Shown here: positions 11,030-21,563 of the stretch, piece after piece
Numbering within the stretch: position 1 is the stretch's first letter
How the letters are laid out: every line of letters begins with the position of its first letter
Assembly: GCA_025765615.1 (NCBI GenBank)
Contig: JAIVFJ010000123.1
Span: forward strand, 124,001 to 188,000
Direction of reading: 5' to 3'
DNA length: 64,000 nucleotides
DNA from: Zopfochytrium polystomum
Lineage: Eukaryota; Chytridiomycota; Chytridiomycetes; Chytridiales; Chytridiaceae
The notes under the pieces: model-generated
Seen by the model: only the letters and a program-made list of their open reading frames with translations
Database searches by the model: none
Told to the model about the DNA's origin: nothing
Translations under genes and position numbers: made by a program

Positions 11030-11277
11030 ATCTTCGAAGCGTGGGGTGGCAGTGAATCAATTTTCCTATCACATGAGAGCAGGCCAAGATCGTTGGGAAG
11101 TGATATTTCAAGCTAAAGTGCTTTACTTTTTTCACCGCTCGTTCGGTAGGGCCTGACGCCGTTGGTGATGGTTCCGATTGTCCGTTAAGGTGACCCGAAA
11201 ATTCCTACCAACGTCGGTCAAACATCAACTCGAAAAGCCCGGAAGGGTATGTGCAGTAGGCCCACACAAGAAAATGG
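11030..11277. other. intergenic, no gene seen
   Basis: No coding or RNA signal recognised between copy D and the solo LTR. Confidence 0.5.
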
Positions 11278-11556
11278 TGTTGGAATTTGGGCAGACAGAA
11301 TTTTGGGAGGATTTGTCTGCAGCACTGCACTTGCACTTGGTAAAGTGCAAAGTGGCCCAAGCATCCTCAAAATTTGGGGAAGTGTCTTTCCTTCTGGGCA
11401 GTATAAAAGGCAGTAAGGTGTGGGAGGGAAGCAGTAGTGAAGATAAGAGAACCTCATTGAATAAAAGCCCCTCTACCCTAAAACCTGTCTCCAATCCTTC
11501 ACAACCCTTGTACGCGGTCACCCCGCTACACTGCTAGTGGGTACGAATTCCCATTA
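11278..11556 (+). repeat. solo copia LTR with 5-bp target duplication AATGG
   Basis: 279 bp, nearly identical to the 3' LTR at 25632-25911. Both start TGTTGGAATTTGGGCAG and end AATTCCCATTA, with a promoter-like TATAAAAGGCAG inside and an AATAAA polyadenylation signal. It is flanked by AATGG at 11273-11277 and again at 11557-11561. That shows a whole element inserted here and later recombined LTR-to-LTR, leaving one LTR. Confidence 0.93.
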
Positions 11557-11892
11557 AATGGACAGTCCCAGCCTACTCCCCGAGGGCGGAGACGTCGGTG
11601 CGACATCGAAGCATTTGAAAACCGAGACGCAGTGGCCCCGGTCAAGAGGTAGCGTGTGTTACAGCATTTCTGTAATGCGTGCTCGACCTGTTAATTGTTA
11701 TGCGGGGCGATGCCAAGGCGGAAATCAGCGGGACGCGGATCGACGGACGGAATCAGCCACACAAACTGGCACAGCGTCGACCCCCCACGCATCGCGCCAC
11801 CACGGCCCGTCAGCCACGTTATCAACCTGCTTTAAATACTTCACCCCGCCGCCCAACACGCTCAGTCAGTCACTCACGCAGCCGCTCTCATC
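11557..11892. promoter_or_regulatory. upstream region of the F-box-like gene
   Basis: TTTAAATACT at 11831-11840 is a TATA-like element about 60 bp before the start at 11893. Nothing else was recognised. Confidence 0.35.
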
Positions 11893-13005
11893 ATGTTCAC
11901 ACCAAGCAACATCGTCCCGCCCCTCTCGGTCCCGCGCACGAGGATCGCCGACCCGCCCTCGTTCGAACCCTCAGCACGCCTCTCACAAGCAAGCGCATCG
12001 CAGCCGCCGCCGCCGCGGCTCCCGCTCGATCTGCTCCCCGACGTGCTCAAGTTCCTCCACCCGCACCGCCTCATCCATCCCCTCCCGCTCGTCAGCCGCG
12101 CCGTCCGCGACCACATCCGCCAGCACCTCATCCCCAGCCGGGCCTTTGCTGCGTCAAACATTGCGCTCTGCGGCGCTGACATCAATACCGTGGCCTTGAG
12201 CCGGTTCCCGGCGGACTCGTACTGGCGTGCAGCGGTGGCGGTGCACGGCTTCACGATCGACGTGGCGGACGCGGTGCTGCGCCCACCCGCCTCGGCTCCC
12301 GCAAAGCGATCGCGGCGGCTCACCGGTGGAAAGCACTGCGACGAAGCCGACGACGACAGCAACGGCGCAGCAGTCATCGCGTACGTATCGCATTCCCCGG
12401 ACCGACCGCCCGTCCTCACGATTACATCACCGTCCCCCGCGGTACGCGCGACAGCCTCCCTCCTCGCGCCGATCGCCGTCGAGTGGCTGCAGCGCCGTCG
12501 GCAGCAAAGCAGCACGGCCTCGAGCGGCGGCGGCACAGCACTCCTCTTCCCTCTACAGTTCGCCGTCGCCTTCACGTGCGCGCCCGTCCTTGCCGCGGCG
12601 CTGCCGCTCCCGACGTGCCTCTGCGACGACGACACCAGCAACTGGACGTCTGTGGGAGGGTCGTACCCGGCGCTCCTTCGATGTCGGAAGCCCGCAAACG
12701 GCGGCCCGTCGTCTGCGTGCCCGCGGGCGACGAGGCTCGCCGAGAACCTTCTCTGGACTCTGGTGTGGACGCGATCAAGCGGCGGAGGCTTTGTCGACGA
12801 CGAGGGCGACAGGGAGTTCGTTGTTTGCAGCGTCGTCGGCGCATTGATTGGCTCATATGGGCGAGGGCGACGGCGGGCGGCGGTGGCGCTGATTCGGGAC
12901 GCCGTTAAGGGTGCGACGGAGTCGGGGAATCGACGGGTTGCGCTGGCGCTGAAGGGGGCTCTGCGGGAGCTGGACGCGACAGAGGAGGGCGGGGTGGGGC
13001 ACTAG
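11893..13005 (+). CDS. F-box-like protein, 370 aa
   Basis: Single-exon frame starting at the ATG after a TATA-like box. Residues about 40-80 read LPLDLLPDVLKFLHPH, then PLVSRAVRDHIRQHL. This is the leucine/proline pattern of an F-box, the motif that docks onto Skp1 in SCF ubiquitin ligases. The rest is Ala/Arg-rich with no repeat I recognise: a mid part of about 115-210 with AAVIAYVSHSPD and a C-terminal helix-rich part with RAAVALIRDAV and RRVALALKGALREL, which resembles a HEAT/ARM-like tail. Adaptor function in protein turnover is what F-box proteins usually do. The substrate is unknown and the F-box call itself is moderate. Confidence 0.62.
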   Translation: MFTPSNIVPPLSVPRTRIADPPSFEPSARLSQASASQPPPPRLPLDLLPDVLKFLHPHRLIHPLPLVSRAVRDHIRQHLIPSRAFAASNIALCGADINTVALSRFPADSYWRAAVAVHGFTIDVADAVLRPPASAPAKRSRRLTGGKHCDEADDDSNGAAVIAYVSHSPDRPPVLTITSPSPAVRATASLLAPIAVEWLQRRRQQSSTASSGGGTALLFPLQFAVAFTCAPVLAAALPLPTCLCDDDTSNWTSVGGSYPALLRCRKPANGGPSSACPRATRLAENLLWTLVWTRSSGGGFVDDEGDREFVVCSVVGALIGSYGRGRRRAAVALIRDAVKGATESGNRRVALALKGALRELDATEEGGVGH

Positions 13006-13851
13006 CGCTGTAGCAAAGAGGCTGGCTGGCAGCAAGCGGCGCTAAACTAACGCAAAGAGACTCCAAGAAGCCAAGTGAAGACCCTTAAAAGTTTGGGTTT
13101 GACAGAGCAAACGCAGAAAACGCAGCATCTCTACAGGCACCGCGAGCCCTACCACCGCCGCCGCCGCCGCCAATCTGCCCCGCCTGCCTGTCGAGATCTT
13201 GCGGCGAATCCCTTGCCCTCACGCGCAAAAAACGACTTTTCCACTGCGGAGCGTGAGAACATCACGTCGCCCACCCTTACCACATCCTTCTCAGAGCCAG
13301 TTTTGACATCACCGTCGCCACTCCCAAAGGCGGAGCGACGCTGATGGATCCAATATCCCTCGACGCCCTCGACGGCGACGAGGACTCGAAGAAGTTTCTT
13401 GCTTGAAGACGAGGTCGCCCAGAAAAAGATGACGCAGTCGCTCCCCACCGCATTCGGACGACTTTGATGCTGCCATTTACACGGAGGAACTGGAAATGAA
13501 TTGCTTTCACCTCCACTGCGGGGCGTGCACGTCGTGGTCGACAGGCGAATCGTGATGGGGCAGAACAACCCTTAGGAGGGCGGTTGCGAGAGTGCTGGAA
13601 GGTGCATCGTCGTGATCGTGGAGATCGAGTTGAGTCCAGTGAGGACTATCGCTCATACAGAATAAACTTCCAAAGGGCTCAATGGAATTGTTTTACTGCG
13701 CAATATTGGGAGGGCTGGACGTTGAGAGAAGAATGCACAAGCAAGAAAAGGAAGAGAAAAAAAAGATACACCAGACAACGAACAATATTCTCAAGGAGAG
13801 GAATTAACGACGGGCGACTCGGCTCTTTTCGTTCAATCGTAACAGTAAGCG
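13006..13851. other. intergenic, no gene supported
   Basis: Several short overlapping frames exist on both strands (for example minus 13149-13568), but none has a recognisable motif, splice pattern or paralog in the window. Confidence 0.5.
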
Positions 13852-14640
13852 TCATAAACTTGCCGCAATCATGCGAAGGAAGCGAGACTCACCCTTCCGC
13901 CTTTCCCTCCTCTTCCCCCGGATGCGCCAGCGACGCTCGCACCTCTCCCTCCTGAAGCAACCAGAGCGTTTGAAGAAGTGCGAGGCATTCCAGACAGCAA
14001 ATCGACAATTTTGGAGAAATAAAGAATTGCGATCAGCATTGTTCAGGATTCCTTCACTTTGCTGCTGATGTACGTACCGCCAAAAGTTGAAATACCGATT
14101 GCTGAACAAAACCAAGCCGGTCAGAAAAAACGCTTTTGCGAGAGCGAGAAAGGAAAACTTACTAGACTTGAATCCAGTGGCTGAATGACAAGGGGACGAT
14201 AAAAGTGGATTTGGGGAAAAGAACGGAGTGAAAGGGACAGAATGACAGAGCAGGACACAATATAAGCGGGGTTGCGATTAGGTCGGACGGTTTCCATGCT
14301 ATCCCGCGATATTTTCAGCGACTTACAGGGGCCGATTCCGTTCGTGAATTTAGGGACTTGGAAAGCCGGTTAGCAGGTGACGATTTCAATAACAGCTTGC
14401 CGCGCGCTCACTTTTAATGCTGGCTGAATGGGCCACAAAGGGGAAGTATAGAGGAGATTTGCAGAATCAGCATTGTGCTAGTCCCGGACTCAAAAAATTG
14501 CCAGGTTGCGATTCGTTCGAAGGGTTTGAGGCCATTTGGGGCGATTGCCGGGCGCTTACATGTTGCGACTCCAATTAGGTTTTTCGAGACGGCTTGAACA
14601 GCAGGTTTAGCAGGTGACGATTTGCTTAAAGAAACAAAAA
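13852..14640. repeat. degenerate tandem repeat, unit about 230 bp
   Basis: At least two diverged units can be aligned by eye: about 14170-14400 and 14400-14630. Shared blocks are GGCTGAATG, GGTTGCGATT, GCG.CTTACA and AGCAGGTGACGATTT, in the same order. A third, weaker unit around 13960-14110 shares TCAGCATTGTTC. The repeats overlap the small minus-strand frame below. Confidence 0.5.
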
Positions 14641-14743
14641 AAAAAAAAGACGAGTGCTCACGTGCAAAGCTGCCGGATGATGCGGACAGGAGAAGAACGA
14701 GGACGAGAAGTCCGAGTACGAGCGTGAAAGAACGGGCGATCAT
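14414..14743 (-). CDS. small putative secreted protein, 109 aa or first exon of one
   Basis: The frame starts MIARSFTLVLGLLVLVLLLS followed by ASSGSFA, a textbook signal peptide. A GTGAGC donor lies directly after it (plus complement 14656-14661), so the true gene may be spliced. No acceptor giving a clean downstream frame was found. The unspliced frame continues to 14414 through sequence belonging to the 230-bp degenerate repeats. A GT microsatellite lies upstream (14877-14917). The family is unknown. The signal peptide is convincing and the rest is not. Confidence 0.4.
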   Translation of the reverse strand: MIARSFTLVLGLLVLVLLLSASSGSFAREHSSFFFFVSLSKSSPAKPAVQAVSKNLIGVATCKRPAIAPNGLKPFERIATWQFFESGTSTMLILQISSILPLCGPFSQH

Positions 14744-14873
14744 CGTTTTGGTCTTGGTCCGAGTCGGGCGAGGCGAGCAGTGAATGAGAATTCGAATGTG
14801 GATGTGGGGCGTGCGTGTGTGTGTGAGCGGGTGTGTGCGGACGGCGGCGGCGGTGGCCTGCTTTTAAGGTAGT

Positions 14874-14876
<3 letters not shown>

Positions 14877-14917
<41 letters not shown>
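14877..14917. repeat. GT microsatellite
   Basis: Pure (TG)n, about 134 bp upstream of the minus-strand start at 14743. Confidence 0.95.
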
Positions 14918-14919
<2 letters not shown>

Positions 14920-15544
14920 CTCAGCCGCTCTGCAGCTTTGTGTCTCGTGCGGCGAGCAAAAAGTGCCTTGGCTTCGCCCACAGTCTGGTTGCATCGCGAA
15001 TCCGTCAAGGACCTCTCTGTCGGAGGCAGTCTCTTCACACAACAGCCAGGTTTGAAGGTCGCTGTAGCAAGAAGACCGCTTCAACCCGCTTCCGACAGAG
15101 GAAATTCAGATTCGCGATTATTAATACATCCCGTTCACCAGCAGCTTCCGCACGGAAAAGCCAAAAAAGGAATTCACCCTGTTTCCAATCCAGTGCTTTA
15201 GCATGACTAGCCAACCTTAGAATTTATGCAGTAATCCCGTTCCGTTGACACCTTTTGCACAGGCACTGGACTACAGACGTACAGACAGACAGAGCTTCTC
15301 AATCACTTTTAAATATTTTGATCAAATCAAAATAAAAAAGAATAATTTTCTGCCAAGAATCTTTTAACCAAACATGGCTCTGGTTTCGCCTGTCGTTCCA
15401 TGGGCGTCCGGGGGCGGCGGAATTGCCACTGCTCTCGCTAATAAATAATGCAAGAAACAATTAACCGAATTTAAATTTTTGGCTGTCGGTCCGCTACTGG
15501 TTCGGTTGAAAGCATTTAAGTACTTCGATCCAGGACAGCTGCGG
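14918..15544. other. intergenic, no gene seen
   Basis: No supported coding region, only short frames without motifs. Confidence 0.5.
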
Positions 15545-16061
15545 CCGCAACGCTTGTTGAAAACAATCCACCGAAGCAGTCAACGCTTGGCCTTACAGCA
15601 TCAAGTCCGTCGATGTCAAGCCTGGCGGCACCACCTTCGTCGACACCAAAGGTTGGAGGGTTAAAGGTAAAAATACCCTTGAGGCACAAATTTCCGTGTT
15701 CCTGGCGCCGGTAGAACACAGTACAGCGGATCCGCGCCACCAATCGTCAGCCAGGACCACAAAGCCGGGTCCTGCAAGTAAGTTTGTTACTCGTCCCCCC
15801 TCTCCCCCGTGCTTGACGCAGGGGGATCCGAATGTCTCACTCATACCACAACCCCTGCTTTTCGGGGCTGCTGTTCGACCACGTTTACTTTCTTAGAGCA
15901 CCACCTGTTCCAACGAACTACCTTTAGTTGTATGTCCACGGTCGAACGAGCGATTGAACGAGGCAACCGTCAAAGTAAGCGGTAAAGGATCTATTCCAAT
16001 GATAGTCAAACCTACTGCCGGAAAAACTGGAACAGCATATCCGGACACCACCAAAAGGTAA
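15545..16061 (+). pseudogene. secreted family copy E, exons 4-5 remnant
   Basis: Exon 4 remnant: PYSIKSVDVKPGGTTF then ISVFLAPVEHSTADP, with a frame change before a TAAG donor near 15780. Exon 5 remnant: after a TTTAG acceptor, LYVHGRTS, a frame change, then NEATVKVSGKGSIPM and TGTAYPDTTKR with a TAA ending at 16061. Exons 1-3 were not found. It shares VDVKPGGT with copy D, so D and E are closer to each other than to A and B. Confidence 0.68.
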
Positions 16062-17011
16062 CTTGAGTTTGCGAAATACGGTTAATTATTTTTTGCTGTT
16101 CGGTGGGATTCAGAGTTTCTTTTCCGTCCTGACAAGCTAATTTTTTCATCGGCAGCCCAATTTATGGACTTTTCGGTTTTCTTTATATGTCCTATTACTT
16201 TAACAAATGTTCTCGTCATCAGTTGCAAGGACAAGGATGCAGTTATGTTTCCCGCAGCAGAACCTATTTTTGTAGATTCGCCACAAACCCGGACACACAC
16301 TCGTTCCAACTCTAAAGCCCTACGAAGCCTTCATAGGAGGTCCTCTCCCTTCGGAATTATTACATCGGTATCTGCGCGTCTTGCACGCGCACCAAACCCC
16401 AACATGGCATGAGCAGACGCACAACTGAAAATATAGTCGCTGAAAGCGCTCGTGAATTGCACTCGAATCATGGGATTGTATTCCGACGTCTTCTTTTCTT
16501 TGACTTAATCACGCGCACTCGCTCGATGCTCGTTGCACTTGGGGAATCTTTGAGCTTCTCGTTGCAGAATACTTCTCCTCGCCCATTAACCTCACTCCCC
16601 CGACCTCCCAGATCAAAAACGTCATTCACGTTCGGTTTGACTGAGCTATACCGACCGCTCGAGTAAAATCTCGTGCAATGGAGCGTTGATCTCGTCTCGA
16701 GCTGCTAACGTTGACAGGGTTTCCAAGTTCTTAACAACCTGCAATCAAATAAAAAACACAGGGTAAAGCTGCTACTTGAAAGGGTTCTGTTTTCGATGGG
16801 ATCCGCCTGTTTTCGATTTGATCCGCCTCCCCCCTAGTGTTGTGGCAAAAACTCTCCGTTAAGTGCTACTCAGCGGAGAGTTCCTCGTGGAAAGGGCTGG
16901 GCTCAAGAACTTTGAAAATTACTGTGTTTGTCGTCTATTTTGATGGATGCGATCGACGTATCAACCAGGGTCTACCACTTAGGCGTTGCTCACGGTGGGT
17001 ATTGCTTAGGC
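16062..17011. other. intergenic, no gene seen
   Basis: AT-richer sequence with short frames on both strands. No domain, paralog or RNA signal was recognised. Confidence 0.5.
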
Positions 17012-18004
17012 CTACATTGGGCGCGGCTGCTTCTCATCCCACTCTGCAAATCGTTCGCACCACCAGTTCCCAACGGCTTCTGTCTGGAAACGAAACATCT
17101 CGCCCTCAAATACGTTTTTAAAGGCCTCTCCGACATCTGCCTGATGTTCCAGCCACTGCTCAAAGAGACCAGAGGCGGCCCACCACTGGAGGACTTTGAC
17201 ATCCTCAACATCCTTAAAAGGGAGAGCAGCTCTCCTTCCACCACTGCAGGCTCTCGATTCGACCCCACCGGATGGCGCCATGGACGGATTCGTTTCTGTA
17301 CCGGAGCTCTTACCCGCTGTCCGACCACCATTGGAGCACTTCCGTGCGGCCGCTTCGGCTTGCCTGGTCCATCGCCGCTACGTTGTACTTGACCTTGAGC
17401 CCGCTTTCCTTCCACCACTGGAGCACGTCAACGCATCCAGCCTGGGACGCGTATGCGATCGCGTCGTCGTCGTACTCGAGAGGCAATCCGCTGTCCTTCC
17501 ACCACTGCATCACTGGCACATGGCCGTAACGGCTTGCGGCCGCGATCGCCCTTTCACCATACCTCATCTCGAGCCCGCTGTCCTTCCACCACCGCAGCAC
17601 GTCGACGCAGCCGTTTCCACAGGCGGACTCGATCGCGTCCGCGTCATACTTGAGCGGGAGCCCGCTGCCCCTCCACCACTGCAGGAGATCCACCCGTCCG
17701 CGGTGGCTGGCCGAGACGATCGCCTCCTCGGTGTACATGTCCGCGAGCTCCAGCCCGCTGGTCTTCCACCACTGGAGCAGATCGACCGAGTCCGCGTAGT
17801 CTATGGCGTGGCCTCTTTCAGCAGCGTTTGCATCTGCTGGCGCGGGAGATGGTGTTAGAGAAGGTCGAGCATCTCGACGGGAAATGAGCAGGCGAAAACG
17901 ATCAAGGATGCAGCTTGGATCCGCGGTAGGCGGAAGAGGGACGCCACGGTGAAGCGATCACGCGGCGATTTTGAGAAGGTGCAGATCGCCATGGCGACGT
18001 CAGT
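17012..18004 (-). pseudogene. Trp-Trp repeat (ankyrin-like) protein, broken copy
   Basis: The N-terminal signature is at about 17992-17890 (AICTFSKSPRDRFTVASL, FRLPRIQAAS). A stop and frame changes follow. An open block at 17738-17310 has five 29-residue repeats of the VLQWWKDSGL..KYDADAI type. The C-terminal module is in another frame at 17281-17012 (KVLQWWAASGLFEQWL to NWWCERFAEW). The intact relatives at 30800 and 32713 show that these are one gene, so at least two frame changes and one nonsense separate the parts. The family is described under the copy at 30800-31714. Confidence 0.8.
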
Positions 18005-18102
18005 CGGTATCGGGCGTTGGCCATCGTTGGTTTTGGGGAAGGTTGATTGGACAGAATGTCATTTGGAACTGGAAACCAGCTTTGAGCATTTCTCGCTCTC
18101 AC

Positions 18103-19107
18103 TCAGTGCCCCTCTCGCGTCCTTCCTCCTTTCCCCAAAACACGGTGAGCCATCGCGTCGTTCCATATGAGGTCGCGGATCTCCCAATCTGTCCTCACCT
18201 CCACATAGGCGCCAGGGAACGAACTCTGCGCTTGCTTCTTTTTAACGACCGGCAACAATGGTACGACATCGACACAGTTGTTCGCCCATGTGGTCAATCT
18301 CCGGTATGATCTCGCGCGGTGCAGCCTTTGCCGGGGTGCTGCTTGTTTTGGAGATAATGTGTGGTCCTCCATCGACGACAGGGAGAGGAAAGCATTCACA
18401 CTTCTGACGCATAATAATGGGAAACACTTATTTCCCGTTTTCTTTCCTTCACCGAAAGGTCTCTGCGTTCAAAGAGAGGTAAATATCGCGAAAGTTACCC
18501 ACGCTGCGGAGGGTTTATCACAGAGTTCGACGGTTTCGGTGAACGCCGCCCAAAAGGGAAGTACGGAGACAGAATCATTAATGATCGGTTGGCTCGCGGG
18601 TTTGCAATTAAATGGGCCTCGTTCGTCCAAGAATGGAAATAAGCATTGGTAAGAGTGTAAAATACACACAATCCAAGTCAAAAGAAAGTTGACTCGGTGA
18701 CACGCTTGGTGAGATTCACAACTCCACACCTGCTTCGCTCAGAGAAGGGCGTTGGCTCAGTTCAGCGGAAGAGCCGAAGGATGAAACAACCGGTAAAAAA
18801 GAAAGTGGGTAAGTACATGGCGACCTCCTCAACGTTACCAAAGTCCGACACGTACCCCAGCACGACATGGCGAAAGTTGGGGAACCGCTTGAGGTGGCGA
18901 ATCACGGCCGAGTTGAGGCGGAGGTCCGAGTTGAACGCCTGGGTGAACGGCTCCAGTCGGGTCATATCCACTTTCGATGGTGGACTCAACGGTGGTCAAG
19001 TGCCGCACCGACTCGGCGACGACGGGGTCCTTTGGAGGCGGCAGAATTTTGGGTAGACTTGTCTGCAGGCAAAGTCGCCCATCCCCAAAATTTGCGCAAT
19101 CGATCAC
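18103..19107 (-). pseudogene. F-box/LRR-like gene, decayed second copy
   Basis: Two stretches match the intact gene at 45875-46918 in the right order for a minus-strand gene. The first, 19100-18765, has DPVVAESVRHLTTVES then RLEPFTQAFNSD, IRHLKRFPNFRHVV and GYVSDFGNVEEVA. The second, about 18300-18120, has AQSSFPGAYVEVRTD then IWNDAMAHRVLGK, the C-terminal end. The N-terminal F-box part and the middle are missing or unreadable. Confidence 0.72.
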
Positions 19108-19338
19108 CGTGACTTGAGCAGTGGGAAAATCGTTCCGCCATCGTACAAATCACGCAAATTCCACAATGCAGAGACGTGCTCACAACGATTCCACCACCCC
19201 GTTCACCTTCTGGCCCTGAGCAGAGGGACATCGCCGAAAACCGTTCACAGGTGCTTCAACATGCACCAAGAACCCCCGCATTCACTGTACTTGCACACAC
19301 TCCCTATTCTGGAGATTGTTGCTTAAATGAAGAGTTGT

Positions 19339-19648
19339 TTATTTTGTGGGAAGTTTTTTAAGTAATGCCATCAAGACTTTATGTTGTGCCTCCCTTTCCG
19401 CCTTCTCCATCTCAAACCTTTTCCTCTTAAGCTCCTCTCTATGGGCTCTACCTGCTTGATCCAGTGCTAGGCGTTCTTGCTCAAGCTTAAGCTTTTTTTC
19501 CTCCAAATCCAACTCACGTTCCACAAAGATTTCTCCAATTTCTCCTTTATGTGCTGCATGTCTACAAACTCTTCCATTAGCGAGAGATGCATTCGCTTGC
19601 CCGGTCGTTGGGTGGATGGGCTTGTTTCTGTTGAATTTCCCTCCTCAG
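19339..19648 (-). pseudogene. Myb/SANT-like protein, C-terminal piece cut off by retrotransposons
   Basis: Minus-strand frames read TEEGNSTETSPSTQRPGK, LSLMEEFVDMQHIKEKLEK and, after a one-base frame change, ERELDLEEKKLKLEQERLA with a basic coiled coil ending LLKKLP.TK. A Glu/Lys coiled-coil tail after a Ser/Thr linker is typical of Myb/SANT-like (MADF-type) proteins encoded by or derived from DNA transposons. The matching N-terminal piece lies 6 kb away at 25912-26217 on the same strand, on the other side of the retrotransposon nest. Confidence 0.6.
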
Positions 19649-19956
19649 TGTTATGAATCACCCTCTGGAAACCTCTGGAACCTTCTAGAACATTCCTTCA
19701 TGGAACCTTGTGGAACCTTCTGGAACCTTCTTTGCTTTCCTGACTTGTCTTGTTGTCATTGGTATCATTGGTATCATTGTATTACTAATTGCTCTTTCTG
19801 GAACTTTCTTGGAGTCTTGACAAGGAACACTCTCAAAAGGTATAAAAGGGGGATGGGGGACCTGTCCCATCCCTCAAGTGAATTATTGTTTCCAATACAA
19901 TCATCACTCCTCTCAGTTCCTTGTCTGCCTTGTCCTGTCCTGCCCTGTTCCTGACA
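19649..19956 (+). repeat. gypsy-family LTR without matching target duplication
   Basis: Starts TGTTATGAATCACCC and ends GTTCCTGACA, like the LTRs of the gypsy element at 21564-24754, but about 50 bp shorter because one internal GGAACCTTCTAGAACATTCC repeat is missing. The flanks are CTCAG on the left and CATTG on the right, so there is no target duplication. It sits exactly where the 5' half of the copia element should begin. Confidence 0.88.
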
Positions 19957-20795
19957 CATTGGCAGCCATCCCAATAAGGCTAAAAAGTGATGCGGCCACA
20001 GAAGTTCTCCATTTCATCACCAAAATGGAAAGAGAGACAAACAAGAAAGTCTTGGCAATTCGCTTGGATGGGGGAGAAGAATTTATCTCTAACGAATTCC
20101 TGCAGCAATTGACCGCGTTGGGTATCCGGCATGAGCGCACAGTGCCAAGAAATCCAGATTCAAACTGTCATGCAGAACGCGCCGTCAGGACATTGAAAGA
20201 CAAAACACGCTCTCTGCTGCTTGGTGCAAATCTACCGATCCGATGGTGGGGAGAGGCCATGCGGACGGCAGCTTTCCTGCACAACCGAATTCCGCGAGCA
20301 GACAGCAGAACTCCTTACAAGGTATTATATGGAAGGAAACTCAATTTGGCAAATCTCCGGGCATACGGGTGCAAGGTTTATGCCCATATCGAAAAGGAAG
20401 ACAGGAAAAGTGTCTTCAGGCCGCGCGCATGGCATGGTGTCTTGATCGGCAACAAAGGCGACGCTGGCCAGATTTATCGGGTTCTTCACCTCAGCGATAA
20501 TGTGATAAGGAGAGTAAGGAGTGCAAGATTCTTTGAAGATTCCTTCCCCTTTGAGGAAGGAACGCACAATAAGCCCACATTGATCAATTCGGACCCCTTT
20601 GATTCTGATAATGAATCAGATACGGATCCTGCGCCCCCACGTGCTCTACCAGTGCTGCCGGCCTCCTCGGAGCCCGAAGCACACACGCCAGAACCTTTTT
20701 CCGGTGATGACGAGCCACAAGAAGATCAACCGCAACACCAATCACAGTTATCAGTGAACGACGATCTGGCAAGGTTTCATCTCTGTGCCGATTGA
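19957..20795 (+). pseudogene. copia integrase, 5'-truncated
   Basis: Reads RLKSDAATEVLHFITKM, then RLDGGEEFISNEFLQQL (second catalytic Asp region) and NPDSNCHAERAVRTLKD (catalytic Glu region), followed by WWGEAMRTAAFLHNRIP and the C-terminal VFRPRAWHGVLIGNKG. This is the rve-type integrase core and GAG-pre-distal part of copia pol. The zinc finger and first Asp region are lost at the LTR junction. A frame change near 20770 separates it from the reverse transcriptase frame. Confidence 0.88.
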
Positions 20796-21563
20796 ACTGC
20801 AGGTGCCACCCCGATCTTACGAGGAGGCACTCTCCCGGCCCGATGAGGAAGAATGGAAAAAGGCAATTGCTTCAGAGCTCGAGTCCATGAAAACAAACGG
20901 TGTATGGATCTTGAAGAAGCGACCCAAGGACAAAAAGACCCTCACGGCAAAATGGGTATTCGATCTCAAGAAGGACTCAGCTGGACAGATCACACGGTAC
21001 AAGGCTCGGCTGGTGGCACGGGGATATGCACAGAGACAAGGAGATTACAGAGAAACATTTTCTCTGGTAGTACGACAGACAACAACGCGGATTTTCTTTG
21101 CAATTGCAACGGCTCGATCATGGTTCCTTGTCTCTGTCGACATCTAGACGGCATTCTTGAATGGCGAGGTGGATGTTGAGATTTATCTCAAGATCCCAGA
21201 GGGTCTCGAAGTTAGCAGCCACGATCTTGTCTGTTGGCTGCAACGGGCAATTTACGGCCTCAAGCAGGCCGGCCGAACCTGGTATGATACGTTCGGTGAA
21301 GCAATGGAAGCACTTGGGTGGATTCGGACCGATCACGATCGATGCATGTTCACGCGTGAGATCGGCCCACCCGAGGATCAGAGGCTATTAGTCAGTCTTA
21401 TACATGTTGATGATATAATGTTTGGGGGAGATCGGCGATTGGATGTCCACGCAGCAGCTGACGAGCGGTTAGCAAAATTTAAGGGCCGGAAGGATGACGA
21501 CCCGGCCAGTTTTGTGGGACTCCATCGCGATCAATTACCAGGAGGGACTCAGTTGTCCCAGCC
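20785..21563 (+). pseudogene. copia reverse transcriptase, interrupted
   Basis: RVT_2 domain: EEWKKAIASELESMK, AKWVFDLKKD, YKARLVARGYAQRQG, AIYGLKQAGRTWYD and the catalytic HVDD near 21407. A TAG at 21145-21147 replaces the conserved Gln of the VDIQTAFLNG block. The domain is cut at 21563 by the gypsy insertion and continues at 24755. Confidence 0.9.
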
